64,000 nt of DNA from Pseudoxanthomonas sp. JBR18 (lineage in GTDB: Bacteria; Pseudomonadota; Gammaproteobacteria; Xanthomonadales; Xanthomonadaceae), in NCBI RefSeq assembly GCF_028198165.1, contig NZ_CP116339.1, positions 372,001 through 436,000 of the forward strand, in the 5' to 3' direction. Made by a program: the position numbers and the translations under genes. The notes beneath the pieces were generated by a model. That model saw only the letters and a list, made by a program, of their open reading frames with translations. It was not told where the DNA came from and searched no databases. Below are positions 22,008 to 31,705 of this stretch, one piece after another (position 1 is the first letter of the stretch; each line of letters starts with the position of its first letter).

Positions 22008-25000
22008 TTACCAGATCACGCGAGCACTCATGAACACGGTGCGCGGCGAGCTATAGCTCACAGCCGTGTTGCTGTCGTTATACGTCACCGAGGGTGCATA
22101 AACGCCGCTGGAGCCGTAGTCGATGTAATAGCTGCTCAGATTCTTCCAATTGAACACATTGATCACATCTGTACGCACCTGCACGGTGACGCTCTCGGTG
22201 ACATGCAAGTCCTTGGACAGCGACAAATCTAGCTGACGAGTCCCGAAAATCGGACCGCCGATCAGGAATTTCTGGCCGGGCACATTGTGCAAAGACGTGA
22301 CATGCGGCTCGCCTGCGTCGGCGCCCCAGGCATCGGGAGTAACCGCGACATTAATCGGCTGCGGCGTAGCCAGGGTAAGCTTGCCCGACAGACTGATGTC
22401 CCAAGGCAAATCATAGGTACCGGTCAGCACCAGACGGTGTTTGGGCACCGCATCCAGATCGATGAAGGGATAGTCGAAGATCGTCCCCGCATCAAATGAA
22501 TAGTGCTCGTCAGCGCCTCGATTTCCCTTGGCATTGGAGTACGTATAGGCAGCCGTAAAGCCCCAGCCCGACTCCTTGGAATAGGGCTTGTCCGCGGACA
22601 ACAGGACCTGTTTGGTCTTGGTTTCAATCCCGTTGTCGCCCAGGATCAGGCTGCCGATGCCTTCGCCATGACAGTTCCAGGCTTGGCTGAAGCCGGGATC
22701 CGTTGCCCCACACAGCTGTGGATTATTGAAGAAGCTGCCATCCGGATAGCGGTTGCCGAGCGTGAAGGCGAAGCCGTCCTTGCTGTGCACGTAGGCCAGG
22801 GTGCCCGAAAAATTCCAGTCACCCAGCGCGTGACGCAGGCCCAGCGAGAACTGGTCTGAATAGGGCGTCTTGAGATCGTTGTTGAGCATGTCGATCTCGG
22901 TTCCCGAGCGCGAGGTTGGATCGACCACCAGGCCACTGACCGCATCGATACCGCTCAGATACGCTGGGTCCCAAGCCACACAATCCTGCGGTGCCGGTGT
23001 GCAGCCCGAGGAATCAGAGAAGCGAATGGTGTAGGACGACAAAGCGCCCTTGACTTGCTCCAGGCCAAGGTAATCGAACAGGTTGCGGTCGTAGCTGCGA
23101 CCGGCACCACCGAACAACACCCAGGTTTGATCTCCATTGAAGTCATACGAAAACCCTAGGCGAGGAGCAATATTGCCCTTGTCCGCCTTGCGGTTGTTAC
23201 CGGTGCTGATGTAGTCGTTGACGTCAACGCCGCCCAGCGCCAGCGACTGGGCGTAGGTCTGCCCGGCCGGACCGTTTGGATCCTGGGTGTTGAACGCATC
23301 GATCACGGCCTGGGGCGTGCGGTAATCCAGATAGGACGGCACCTTCTCGTAGTCCCAGCGCACGCCCAGGTTGAGCTGCAGCTTGTCGGTCACATCCCAG
23401 TCGTCCTGGATGTAGAAGCCGAATTGCTTGTCTTTGGTCGTGACGATCGGCGAGAAGCCCTCGTAGGGATAGCTGAACTTGACCTCGTAGGGAATTTCAG
23501 CCGTGCCACCGCCATCGGTAACGGCGTAATAGAACGCTGGGTTGACCGTCGAGTTCTCACTCTGAGTGAGGTCGACCTGCTTGTATTTAACGCCCATCTT
23601 GATGACGTGGTCGCCATGCCAGCTGAAGCTGTTGAAGGTCAGGTCGTCCTGGAAAGACGGTCCTTTCTGCCCCTTGCGCTGGATTGCCAAGCCTGACGTG
23701 GCGTTGTCATAGATCAGCACATCGTTCTCATTCTGCCTTGCGGTGTACACCGCCTGGCTGCCGATGGTCCTGGCGGTCGGATTGAACAGCACGTCCTCGT
23801 AGGTGACGCGCGCTTCATTGAAGTAGCTCTCCCCGTAATGCTCCCACTTCAGGTCGTAGCGGTCCTCGGTGTTTTTGTTGAGCTTGGCTGCATCGCCCGT
23901 GGTGTTGCCACCGATGCTGTCCACGCTGTCCTCACGGCGCAGCTTGGCGGTCAGCTCAAGGCGATCGTTGTCGCCGATCTCCCAGTCGATCTTGCCGAAG
24001 TACAGGTCCTCAGTGAACGGGCGTGTCACCGGGCCGTACTTTGCCTGGACCGAATCGGGGAGGTCATCGGCGTAGGACAGGAAGTTGTTGTTGACCACCG
24101 CGACCGGGTCGGCCGGGATCTCGAAGCCCTTGCCTTCGTAGGAAACGAAGAAGTGCATCTTGTCCTGGATGATCGGACCGCCCAGCGCGAAGCCATACTC
24201 GTTCTGGTGGGTCTTCTGCTTACTGCCGCCAGCGCCGTCCTCAGCCGGGGTCGGCTTGCGCCAGTCGGAGTTGGTCATGCGACCGAACACTTCGCCATGA
24301 AACTCGTTGGTGCCCGACTTGGTCGCCGCCACGATCGCCGCGGAACCGACCTGGTCGAACTCGGCCTTGTAGTTGGAGGTGATCACCTTGTACTCGCCGA
24401 TGGCCAGCTGCGGGAACGGATTGCCCGCGCTCTGCTGCTGACCGGACACGCCGCCGAACAGGTAGCTCTTCTGGCCCACGCCGTCGATGTAGACGTTGAC
24501 CGCAGAGGTCTGCTGCGCGCCGCCGCGGATATCACTGTGTCCGGAGGAGTCCGTGGTGAACTGCATGCCGGGGACGGTATCGGCGAACTCCAGGAAGTTT
24601 CGCGTCAGCTGTGGAACCGAGTTGATCTGTTGCAGGGACACGTTAGTGCCCACTTCGGAGGTCTTGACCTCCTGCAGCGGCGGCGCGCTCACCTTCACCG
24701 TATCCAGATCGGTGGCCGTTACGCCCGCCGAGGCCGTCGCCGCCGGGGCCTGAAGGTCCAAGCTCACCGAGGTCGCAACGCTCAGGGTCACCGTCTGTTC
24801 GGCGCTCCCGGCCTGCACCCGATAGGTTCCTGGCGGCAGGCCGACCAGCGCGTAGCTGCCGTCGGCGCTGGCGGTCACGTGGCGGCTCAGGCCGGTGGCG
24901 GTATTAGTCGCGGTCACATCCACACCGCTCTCCGCCTTGCCGCGTAGCGTGGCGTTGGAGGACTGGGCGAAGCTGGGGACGGAGGCGGCCATGCAGCCTG

Positions 25001-25061
25001 CCAGGGCGATGGCCAGCATGCTGCGGGAGGGGGTACGGCGGGTGAGGCGCTTGCTCTTCAT
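22008..25061 (-). CDS. Oar-like TonB-dependent outer membrane receptor (1017 aa)
   Basis: A large TonB-dependent receptor. The signal peptide is about residues 1-33 (ending FAQ). A carboxypeptidase-regulatory-like beta-sandwich follows (about 36-108; TNTATGLSRHVTASADGSYALVGLPPGTYRV), then a TonB-box-like TDLDTVKVSA, the plug (about 125-255, with DIRGGAQQTSAVNVYIDG), and a beta barrel to the C-terminal aromatic residue (VIW). Such Oar-type receptors import large or oligomeric ligands, often peptides or glycans. AAGGAGG precedes the ATG. A LacI-type regulator gene lies 92 bases upstream on the same strand, which favours a carbohydrate ligand. Confidence 0.93.
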   Translation of the reverse strand: MKSKRLTRRTPSRSMLAIALAGCMAASVPSFAQSSNATLRGKAESGVDVTATNTATGLSRHVTASADGSYALVGLPPGTYRVQAGSAEQTVTLSVATSVSLDLQAPAATASAGVTATDLDTVKVSAPPLQEVKTSEVGTNVSLQQINSVPQLTRNFLEFADTVPGMQFTTDSSGHSDIRGGAQQTSAVNVYIDGVGQKSYLFGGVSGQQQSAGNPFPQLAIGEYKVITSNYKAEFDQVGSAAIVAATKSGTNEFHGEVFGRMTNSDWRKPTPAEDGAGGSKQKTHQNEYGFALGGPIIQDKMHFFVSYEGKGFEIPADPVAVVNNNFLSYADDLPDSVQAKYGPVTRPFTEDLYFGKIDWEIGDNDRLELTAKLRREDSVDSIGGNTTGDAAKLNKNTEDRYDLKWEHYGESYFNEARVTYEDVLFNPTARTIGSQAVYTARQNENDVLIYDNATSGLAIQRKGQKGPSFQDDLTFNSFSWHGDHVIKMGVKYKQVDLTQSENSTVNPAFYYAVTDGGGTAEIPYEVKFSYPYEGFSPIVTTKDKQFGFYIQDDWDVTDKLQLNLGVRWDYEKVPSYLDYRTPQAVIDAFNTQDPNGPAGQTYAQSLALGGVDVNDYISTGNNRKADKGNIAPRLGFSYDFNGDQTWVLFGGAGRSYDRNLFDYLGLEQVKGALSSYTIRFSDSSGCTPAPQDCVAWDPAYLSGIDAVSGLVVDPTSRSGTEIDMLNNDLKTPYSDQFSLGLRHALGDWNFSGTLAYVHSKDGFAFTLGNRYPDGSFFNNPQLCGATDPGFSQAWNCHGEGIGSLILGDNGIETKTKQVLLSADKPYSKESGWGFTAAYTYSNAKGNRGADEHYSFDAGTIFDYPFIDLDAVPKHRLVLTGTYDLPWDISLSGKLTLATPQPINVAVTPDAWGADAGEPHVTSLHNVPGQKFLIGGPIFGTRQLDLSLSKDLHVTESVTVQVRTDVINVFNWKNLSSYYIDYGSSGVYAPSVTYNDSNTAVSYSSPRTVFMSARVIW

Positions 25062-25153
25062 GACATTGCCCTCCTTGGGGCAGTCGGAACGCGAATGTTT
25101 GGAACGTCTTTCGGGTAACCTGGGACAGCGGAAAACACAGCGGGAGGAATGCG

Positions 25154-26170
25154 TCAGCCCATGCTTCGTCGCTCCGGCACGGCGCTGGAGTCGCGCACGA
25201 TCAGCTGGGGAACCAGGTCGGCGGTGACTGGGGTCATGTCCGCATCGCCGCCCATGGCCGGGTGTTGCAGCAGCAGTTGCAGCGCGCGGGCGCCCAGGTG
25301 GGCGATGTCCACGCGCATGGTGGTCAGCGCGGGATTGACATAGCGCGCCATCGGCACGTCGTCGAAGCCGGCCAGCGCGATGTCCTCGGGCACCCGCAGG
25401 CCTGCCTTGCGCAGCGCGAACAGACAGCCCAGGGCCATCATGTCGTTGGCAGCGAACACCGCATCAGGACGCTCACCGTCGGCGAAGCTTTCGCCCGCCG
25501 CGTAGCCGGACGCCTCATCGAAGGCCCCCTGCACCACCCACGCCGGACCGGCGTCGGCCGCGGCCAGCGCGTCGCGATAGCCACGCAAGCGTTCGCGCGC
25601 ATCGAAGTTGTTCTCCGGGCCGGCAACAAAGGCGATGCGCCGGTGGCCGACCTCAAGCAGATGCCGGGTCAGGGTCAGTGCCCCGCCGTAGTTGTCGACA
25701 TTGAGCACGGTGGCGCGCTGGCTCTGGGCGCAGTTCATCAGGACCACCGGCATGTCCGGGGTCAGTGCCTGGTCCAGGGCATCGTCGCCGTCCAGAAACG
25801 GCGACATCACCAGGACGCCATCGACCCGGCCGGGTGTGGCCCGCAGCGCATCGCGCTGTTCGTCCAGGCTGCCGTGACAGCTGGAGACCAGCAGGTGCAG
25901 GCCGCGCTCGCGTGCGGCGTGATCGATGCCCCGCATCAGCTCGGAAAAGAATTCGCCGTAGAGGTCGGGCAGGACCACGCCCACCGTATGGGTCCGCCGA
26001 CTGCTCAGGGCGCGGGCGGCGTGGTGCGGGCTGTAACGCAGGTCACTGGCGACCTTGAGGATCCGCTCGCGCACCTCCTCGGCCACGTATTGCCGCCCAT
26101 TGAGGGCGCGGGAGACGGTTGCGACGGAGACCTCGGCCACGCGTGCCACGTCCTTGATGGTGACATTCAT
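25154..26170 (-). CDS. LacI family transcriptional regulator (338 aa)
   Basis: The N-terminal LacI helix-turn-helix has the hallmark MNVTIKDVARVAEVSVATVSRALNG (residues 1-25) and a hinge helix ending LSSRRTHTVGVVLPD. The rest is a periplasmic-binding-protein-like sugar-sensor core (GFDDVPMARYVNPALTTMRVD, about 285-305). The ATG at 26170 is chosen since the HTH must begin the protein. It precedes the Oar-like receptor on the same strand. A LacI-type operator half-palindrome is about 290 bases upstream. Confidence 0.93.
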   Translation of the reverse strand: MNVTIKDVARVAEVSVATVSRALNGRQYVAEEVRERILKVASDLRYSPHHAARALSSRRTHTVGVVLPDLYGEFFSELMRGIDHAARERGLHLLVSSCHGSLDEQRDALRATPGRVDGVLVMSPFLDGDDALDQALTPDMPVVLMNCAQSQRATVLNVDNYGGALTLTRHLLEVGHRRIAFVAGPENNFDARERLRGYRDALAAADAGPAWVVQGAFDEASGYAAGESFADGERPDAVFAANDMMALGCLFALRKAGLRVPEDIALAGFDDVPMARYVNPALTTMRVDIAHLGARALQLLLQHPAMGGDADMTPVTADLVPQLIVRDSSAVPERRSMG

Positions 26171-27184
26171 ACGGCTGACTCCATGCGCTGTGAGATGCAG
26201 ACGAGGACGCTTACAAACGTCCCCGAGGGACCGCCTTGATGGCGTGTCCCGACAGGTGACTTGCGGTGGCGGAATACTGCTTTGGACACAGGAAGCTCCC
26301 CCTTCCCACGGCGACCGTCTCGTCGGCGGGCGGCACCGTAACAGGAGTTGCAACCGCTTACATGCTGCAACGCATCACACTTTGAAGGCCGATCACCGCC
26401 ATACCATGGCGTGCCGAGACATCCTTGCCACAGAAGGCTTTGCGCCGGGTTTTCAGTGTTAGCGCTACCCTGACGAGGCCATGGGGCGTCCAATTTTCGT
26501 GATCCGCGTTGCAATGCGCCAGGCAATTGCGCAGGCCGGGACATCGAACGACATCCCAACATGGACTTAGCGAAACCCTAACGCCGCTGGAAGCGAGACC
26601 ACGCCGTACAGGCGCCTCCAGGCGGGCGTGGATCGACGGCCCGCTCACCCGCAGGTGGCCGCGGCAAGCGTGGATTTCTTCGGGTTGCGAGCCGCGTTTG
26701 CCGCGGAGGACAGCGACGAGCGCACCGGCCGAGCGGAGGTCACCCTGACCAACCTCACGATTTCGGTGACCACCCAGTCCAAGCCACCCCGGCCAGACCA
26801 GCTCAACGTCCGGCATGTGGTCGCAAGTCATCGACGACAGGAACCGTCAGATCAGCGTGGTCACGGCCGGCGGTCCGCGCAGGGCGGGATCGCGCCTGCC
26901 AGCACGGCCTTGCATCGACGACGTCGCCAGATCCTGTCGACAGGGCCCGTGCGCAGCCATCCAAGCGTGGGGCCGGATCCTTGTCCGATCACCCGCCCTC
27001 GCCGTGCGAGCCTGGGCGCTCACGCCGCAATGGCAGCCCGCACTGGTCCCCATCCGCCAGAGGGTCGACCCGCCGCCATCGCGACATGATTCGTTCGACT
27101 TTCGCAGGGCCTGACGCCGCCCATTTCCGGACGTTACGATGGCCCAGGGGCCGCAGGGGGGCGGCCGAGACCTCAGGGGGATGC
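26171..27184. other. Kilobase-long region without a convincing gene
   Basis: Frames of 130-157 codons are open on both strands, but their arginine-, proline- and histidine-rich products look like shadows. Visible elements are a TAGCGCTA-centred operator (26457-26470) and a 12-bp palindrome CCTGTCGACAGG (26933-26944). The LacI-type gene reads left from this region and a small gene reads right. It may hold an unrecognised RNA or a decayed gene; nothing definite is seen. Confidence 0.4.
26457..26470. promoter_or_regulatory. LacI-family operator-like site
   Basis: TGTTAGCGCTACCC has a perfect TAGCGCTA core with a central CG, as LacI-family operators do, and an imperfect outer arm (TGT/CCC). It lies about 290 bases upstream of the LacI-type gene, so it may mark a distant promoter of the regulator-receptor pair. 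Confidence 0.4.
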
Positions 27185-27391
27185 ATGCCGCAGATCCAAA
27201 GTGAACTCGTTCGCGAACGCGTGTCCGCCGTGGCCGTCGGCTTGGCCTGTCACGCAGCGGACAACGCCGCCGACCGCGTGACCTGGGCGGTGCGGCTGCT
27301 GCTGTCGGCCACCCATGATCTGGAGCCGGCCGAACGCTCGGCCGTGCGCCAGGGCGTGGGCGGACTGATGCGGATGTTCGGCCTGAACTAA
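27185..27391 (+). CDS. Small hypothetical protein (68 aa)
   Basis: A 68-residue mostly helical protein (MPQIQSELVRERVSAVAVGLAC...) with no membrane segment or known motif. An AGGGGG Shine-Dalgarno lies four bases before ATG 27185. The product has balanced composition with helix-like spacing of hydrophobic residues, unlike the shadow frames nearby. Its stop is nine bases from the stop of the convergent alanine racemase gene. Function unknown. Confidence 0.55.
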   Translation: MPQIQSELVRERVSAVAVGLACHAADNAADRVTWAVRLLLSATHDLEPAERSAVRQGVGGLMRMFGLN

Positions 27392-27400
27392 GCGGCGAAC

Positions 27401-28486
27401 CTAGCCGACGGATTCCGGGTCCCGATAGAGACACGCCACGCGTTTGAGCCCGCACAACAGGGCGTAAGGACTGGTCTGGCAGATGTGCGCCACCTCGGTG
27501 GCGCTGGGCCGGCTGCCCCACAACACCACGCGACTGCCGACATCGGCCTTCGCAAGCGCGGTGATGTCGACGGTCAGCATGTCCATCGACACCCGTCCAA
27601 CGGTCCGGGTGGGCTGCCCGTCCACCAGCACCGGGGTGCCGTTGGGAGCCAATTGCGGATAGCCATCGGCATAGCCCATGGCAACCACGCCGATGCGCAT
27701 CGGCGCCGGCGCGGTAAAGCGCGCCCCATAGCCCACCGCCTCGCCGGCCGGGAGGTCACGCACGGCAATCAACCTGGACTCCAGTTGCATCACCGGCGAG
27801 AGCACATGCGGGATCGGCGCATCGAGCGGGAACGGACTGGCGCCGTACAACATCAGCCCCGGGCGCACCCAATCGCTACGGATACCGGGCCAGCCCAGTA
27901 GCGCCGGCGAGTTGTTGAAACTGGTCGGGCCGTCGAAGTCGCGCGTGGCCGCCTCGAACACCGCGTGCTGGGTTGCGCTGAAATCGCTGTCCAGTTCGTC
28001 GGCACGCGCCAGGTGGCTCATCGCGGTGACCGAGGCGATCTTCGGGTCGCGCGAAAGCGCCTGCAACGCCTCTCCGAACTGCGCCGGCGACAGGCCCAGC
28101 CGATGCATGCCGCTGTCCAGTTTCAGCCAGACCGTCAACGGTGTGCGCGGCGTGTAATCCGTCAGGGCCGTGAGTTGCCACGGGGAGGCCACCACGGTCC
28201 ACAGGCCATGCGCGTCGATCAACGGCAGCTCGTCCGCTTCGAGAAACCCCTCCAGCAGCAGGATCGGGTTATCGATGCCGGCTTCCCGCAACTCCAGTGC
28301 TTCCTCGATGCAGGCCACGCCGAAGGCGTCGGCCATCGGCGCCAGCGCCTGCGCGCAGCGCACCGCGCCATGGCCATAGGCATCGGCCTTGACCACCGCC
28401 ACGGCCTTGCCGCCTCCCAGTTGCCGCGCCAGCAGGTAGTTCCGCTGCAGCGCGCCCAGATCGATCAGTGCGCGGGCTGGGCGCAT
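27401..28486 (-). CDS. dadX: Alanine racemase, probably catabolic DadX (361 aa)
   Basis: A PLP enzyme interconverting L- and D-alanine. The PLP lysine is Lys33 in [11 protein letters not shown], and the second catalytic base is Tyr253 in VGYGARF. Other family motifs are [29 protein letters not shown] and [12 protein letters not shown]. It is the downstream partner of dadA, overlapping it by 22 bases, so the catabolic DadX role (making D-alanine for DadA) is more likely than the biosynthetic Alr role. If no other racemase exists in the genome it would serve both. Confidence 0.93.
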   Translation of the reverse strand: MRPARALIDLGALQRNYLLARQLGGGKAVAVVKADAYGHGAVRCAQALAPMADAFGVACIEEALELREAGIDNPILLLEGFLEADELPLIDAHGLWTVVASPWQLTALTDYTPRTPLTVWLKLDSGMHRLGLSPAQFGEALQALSRDPKIASVTAMSHLARADELDSDFSATQHAVFEAATRDFDGPTSFNNSPALLGWPGIRSDWVRPGLMLYGASPFPLDAPIPHVLSPVMQLESRLIAVRDLPAGEAVGYGARFTAPAPMRIGVVAMGYADGYPQLAPNGTPVLVDGQPTRTVGRVSMDMLTVDITALAKADVGSRVVLWGSRPSATEVAHICQTSPYALLCGLKRVACLYRDPESVG

Positions 28487-29781
28487 CGTGCCACCTTGCT
28501 GGTGCCCACGTGGGGCGTTCGATAACGGGCCATGTCCAGGCCTTCGCTGCTGATCTGCGGCACCTGCCCGGCCATCACGTCGGCCAGGTAGCGGCCCGAA
28601 CCGCAGGCCATGGTCCAGCCCAGGGTGCCATGGCCGGTGTTGGTGTAGAGGTTGTCCAGCGCGGTCGCGCCCACGATCGGCGTGCCGTCCGGCGTGGCCG
28701 GTCGCAATCCCGTCCAGAACTGCGCCGCAGCCAGGTCGCCGCCACGCGGGTACAGGTCATCGACCACGCGCTCCAGGGTTTGCCGGCGACGCGGGTTGAG
28801 CGACAGGTCAAAGCCGCTGAGCTCGGCCATGCCGCCCACGCGGATGCGCTGGTCGAAACGGGTGATGGCGACCTTGTAGCTTTCGTCCAGGATCGTGGAC
28901 ACCGGCGCGTCCGCGGCCGAGGTGATGGGCAGGGTCAGCGAATAGCCCTTCAGCGGATACACCGGCAGGTCCAGGCCCAGCGGTGCCACCAGTTGCGGCG
29001 AATAGCTGCCCAGCGCCAGCACGTAGCGGTCGGCGCGCTCGACCCTGCCATTCAGGCGCGCGCTGGTGATGCGGCGTCCATCGGACTCCAGCGCATCGAC
29101 GCGGGTGCCGTAGCGGAATTCGACGCCCGCCGCGGCCGCCATTTCGGCCAGCCGGTGGGTGAACAGGTTGCAGTCGCCGGTCTGGTCGTTGGGCAAGCGC
29201 AGCGCACCGACCAGGCGCACCGGCGCCTGCGCCAGTGCCGGCTCGTAGCGGGCAATACCGGCGGCGTCGAGCAATTCGTAGGGCACCCCGTATTCGTCCA
29301 GTACCGCCACGTCCTTGGCTGCACCGTCGAGCTGGGCCTGGGTGCGGAACAGCTGGAGGGTGCCCAGGCGGCGGCCCTCGTAGTCGATGCCGGTCTGGGC
29401 GACCAGTTCGTCCAGGCAGTCACGGCTGTATTCGGACAGGCGCACCATGCGCGCCTTGTTCACCGCATAGCGCTCGCTGGTGCAGTTGGCCAGCATCTGC
29501 AGCATCCAGGTGTACTGGCGCGCGTCCATGCCCGGCCGGATCGCCAGCGGCGCATGGCGCTGGAATAGCCACTTGAAGGCTTTCAGCGGGATGCCCGGCG
29601 CCGCCCAGGGCGAGGCGTAACCCGGCGAGACCTGCCCGGCATTGGCAAAACTGGTCTCCAGCGCAGGCCCTGGCTGACGGTCGACGACCGTGACCTCGAA
29701 GCCGGCCTTAGCCAGATACCAGGCGGTGGTGGTGCCGATCACCCCACTGCCCATGACGAGAACGCGCACTGCTGCACCCAT
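28465..29781 (-). CDS. dadA: D-amino acid dehydrogenase small subunit DadA (438 aa)
   Basis: A membrane-associated FAD dehydrogenase oxidising D-alanine and other D-amino acids to 2-oxo acids. The N-terminal FAD motif is [29 protein letters not shown] (about residues 7-35). Family signatures [30 protein letters not shown] and [14 protein letters not shown] lie further on, and [20 protein letters not shown] is near the end. Start at ATG 29781; GTG 29769 (MRVLVMGSG) is the alternative. It is the first gene of a dadA-dadX operon. The 3' end overlaps dadX. Confidence 0.95.
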   Translation of the reverse strand: MGAAVRVLVMGSGVIGTTTAWYLAKAGFEVTVVDRQPGPALETSFANAGQVSPGYASPWAAPGIPLKAFKWLFQRHAPLAIRPGMDARQYTWMLQMLANCTSERYAVNKARMVRLSEYSRDCLDELVAQTGIDYEGRRLGTLQLFRTQAQLDGAAKDVAVLDEYGVPYELLDAAGIARYEPALAQAPVRLVGALRLPNDQTGDCNLFTHRLAEMAAAAGVEFRYGTRVDALESDGRRITSARLNGRVERADRYVLALGSYSPQLVAPLGLDLPVYPLKGYSLTLPITSAADAPVSTILDESYKVAITRFDQRIRVGGMAELSGFDLSLNPRRRQTLERVVDDLYPRGGDLAAAQFWTGLRPATPDGTPIVGATALDNLYTNTGHGTLGWTMACGSGRYLADVMAGQVPQISSEGLDMARYRTPHVGTSKVARCAQPAH

Positions 29782-30067
29782 GATGGCGACCGGCTCAACC
29801 GGCCCTGGCAAAACATTACTGCATCGCCCCCGGCAGATTGGACCCATCGCCGGATGGCTGGAGGCGAAAGCTTCAGTTATGCGGCCTGCCGGCAGCAGAG
29901 TGTGCCGCCTGCCCGGATCGCGCCTGCCGCGGACCCGACGCTTGCGGGCCATGTGCCGATCGTCCTGCCAAGCCGCCATCGGGCAGCCAGGCCCGCGATC
30001 CCGCAAGCCCAATGCCCCGCCCCGGCAAGCCGGGCTGGTGCGGGGCCGGATACGTCGCTGCGCGTGG

Positions 30068-31597
30068 TCAGGCCTCTGGCGCGTGCCAGTGCTGGTCCAG
30101 GTAGTGCTGGTGCGAGGGCATCGTCGCCACCGCCCGTGCCACCCCCTGCCTGACATCCTCGACATAGCGCTCCAGGCGCTCGAGCGGCATGTCGTCCACG
30201 ATGGGGTGGTAGCCCGCAGGGATGATGCCCTGCCCCAGCATGACCTGGACCCAGTTGGACAACGCGAAGAAATCTTCGCCATTGCGCAGGTAGCGCCCGT
30301 CGCGCCGGAACAGCACCATCGCTTCCCGTAGCGGTTCGGGGATGGACATCGTGCGGCAGGCCTCCCAGAACGGCGTGTCATCCCGCGCCGTGGCGTGGTA
30401 GTGCAGGATCAGGAAATCCCGCACCCGCTCATATTCGAAAGCCGTGTCGCGGTTGTACCGATCGACCAGTAGCGCACTGAAGTCGCGCGTGGGAAACAGG
30501 CTCAACAGCCGGCTGATGCCCGACTGCACCAGGTAAAGGCTGGTCGACTCCAGCGGTTCCATGAACCCGCTGGCCAGGCCCAGGGCCACGACGTTGCGAT
30601 GCCATTGCTTGCGTCGCATGCCCGTGGTGAAGCGCAGCAGGCGTGGTTCGCCCAGGGCGGGGCCATCCAGGTTGCCCAGCAAAGTGGCGGTGGCCTCATC
30701 GTCGCTCAGGTAGGCGCTGGCGTAGACATGGCCATTGCCGGTGCGATGCTGCAGCGGAATCCGCCATTGCCAACCGGCCTGGCGCGCCGTCGCACGTGTG
30801 TAGGGCGTGATCGGGTCACGACGCTCGGACAGCGCGGCGATGGCACGATCGCAAGGCAGCCAGTGCGACCAGTCCTCGTAACCGACTTGCAAGGTCTGCT
30901 CGATCAGCAGCCCGCGGAACCCCGAGCAGTCGACGAACAGTTCGCCCTCGATGCGCTCACCGCGCTTGAGCGTGACCGAGGTGACGTGGCCATCGCTGTC
31001 ACGCAGGCCCACATCGACGATCTCACCCTCGATGCGCTGCACGCCACGCGCCTGGGCAAGCTCGCGCAGGAAGCGCGCATAGAGCCCCGCGTCGAAATGA
31101 TAGGCGTAGGCGATGTCGGCCAGCGGCGAACCCACCGGCGCATCACGGTCACCCGGCGAAAATCGTCCCTGCGGGGCCATCACCGTCTGCAGGGAGTATT
31201 CGCCAATCGGCGCGGCGCGCCCGGCAAGGAACTGCTTCAACCAGAACTGGTGGAACGGCAGCGGCCCCATGGCGCGTCCGATCAGGCCAAAGCCATGCAC
31301 GTAACGCTCGCCAAGACGCCCCCAATCCCGGAACTCGATGCCCAGCTTGGCCGTCGCCTGGGTGTGGCGGACGAAGTCGAGCTCGTTGATCCCCAGCACC
31401 TGCGTGTTGAAGGTCCGCAGGTGCGGGACGCTGGCCTCGCCCACGCCAACGATGCCGATCTCTTCGGACTCGATCAGGCGCACCTGCGTACCCTTGCCGA
31501 GGTAGGTCGCCAGGGCGGCGGCGGCCATCCAGCCGGCACTGCCGCCTCCGACGACCACGATGTTGCGGATACGACTGTCGTTGGGGTTCGAGTCCAC
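30068..31597 (-). CDS. Flavin-dependent tryptophan halogenase family protein (509 aa)
   Basis: An FADH2-dependent halogenase-fold protein of the kind found next to TonB receptors in carbohydrate loci. The FAD motif is [17 protein letters not shown] (residues 13-29). A lysine matching the catalytic lysine of PrnA/RebH is Lys84 (ATAKLGIEF), WQWRIP (276-281) matches the halogenase WxWxIP motif, and EPLESTS is at 347-353. By motif it could be an active halogenase, but the locus has no natural-product genes and its substrate is unknown. GTG start. It reads in the same direction as the TonB receptor gene, 108 bases downstream of it and separated by a strong terminator. Confidence 0.9.
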   Translation of the reverse strand: MDSNPNDSRIRNIVVVGGGSAGWMAAAALATYLGKGTQVRLIESEEIGIVGVGEASVPHLRTFNTQVLGINELDFVRHTQATAKLGIEFRDWGRLGERYVHGFGLIGRAMGPLPFHQFWLKQFLAGRAAPIGEYSLQTVMAPQGRFSPGDRDAPVGSPLADIAYAYHFDAGLYARFLRELAQARGVQRIEGEIVDVGLRDSDGHVTSVTLKRGERIEGELFVDCSGFRGLLIEQTLQVGYEDWSHWLPCDRAIAALSERRDPITPYTRATARQAGWQWRIPLQHRTGNGHVYASAYLSDDEATATLLGNLDGPALGEPRLLRFTTGMRRKQWHRNVVALGLASGFMEPLESTSLYLVQSGISRLLSLFPTRDFSALLVDRYNRDTAFEYERVRDFLILHYHATARDDTPFWEACRTMSIPEPLREAMVLFRRDGRYLRNGEDFFALSNWVQVMLGQGIIPAGYHPIVDDMPLERLERYVEDVRQGVARAVATMPSHQHYLDQHWHAPEA

Positions 31598-31654
31598 TGA
31601 TCTATCCCGCCATCATCGGGGCCACCGGCCACAACAATGGGCATTGTAAAAAAA

Positions 31655-31681
31655 GACGGCCGCCATCACTTGGCGGCCGTC
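31655..31681 (-). terminator. Rho-independent terminator after the second TonB receptor gene
   Basis: Stem GACGGCCGCCA (31655-31665) and TGGCGGCCGTC (31671-31681), loop of five. On the minus strand it is followed by seven T (complement of A7 at 31648-31654). It ends the receptor transcript before the halogenase gene. Confidence 0.9.
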
Positions 31682-31705
31682 CGGCATCACACGCAAAGCA
31701 CCCGC

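Noticed and set aside
26358..26831. 157-codon minus-strand frame in the gap right of the LacI-type gene
   Set aside because: No ribosome-binding site, mixed composition and no recognisable family; kept only as part of the unexplained gap.
26628..27089. 153-codon plus-strand frame in the same gap
   Set aside because: Becomes arginine/proline/histidine-rich and has no Shine-Dalgarno; probably non-coding.
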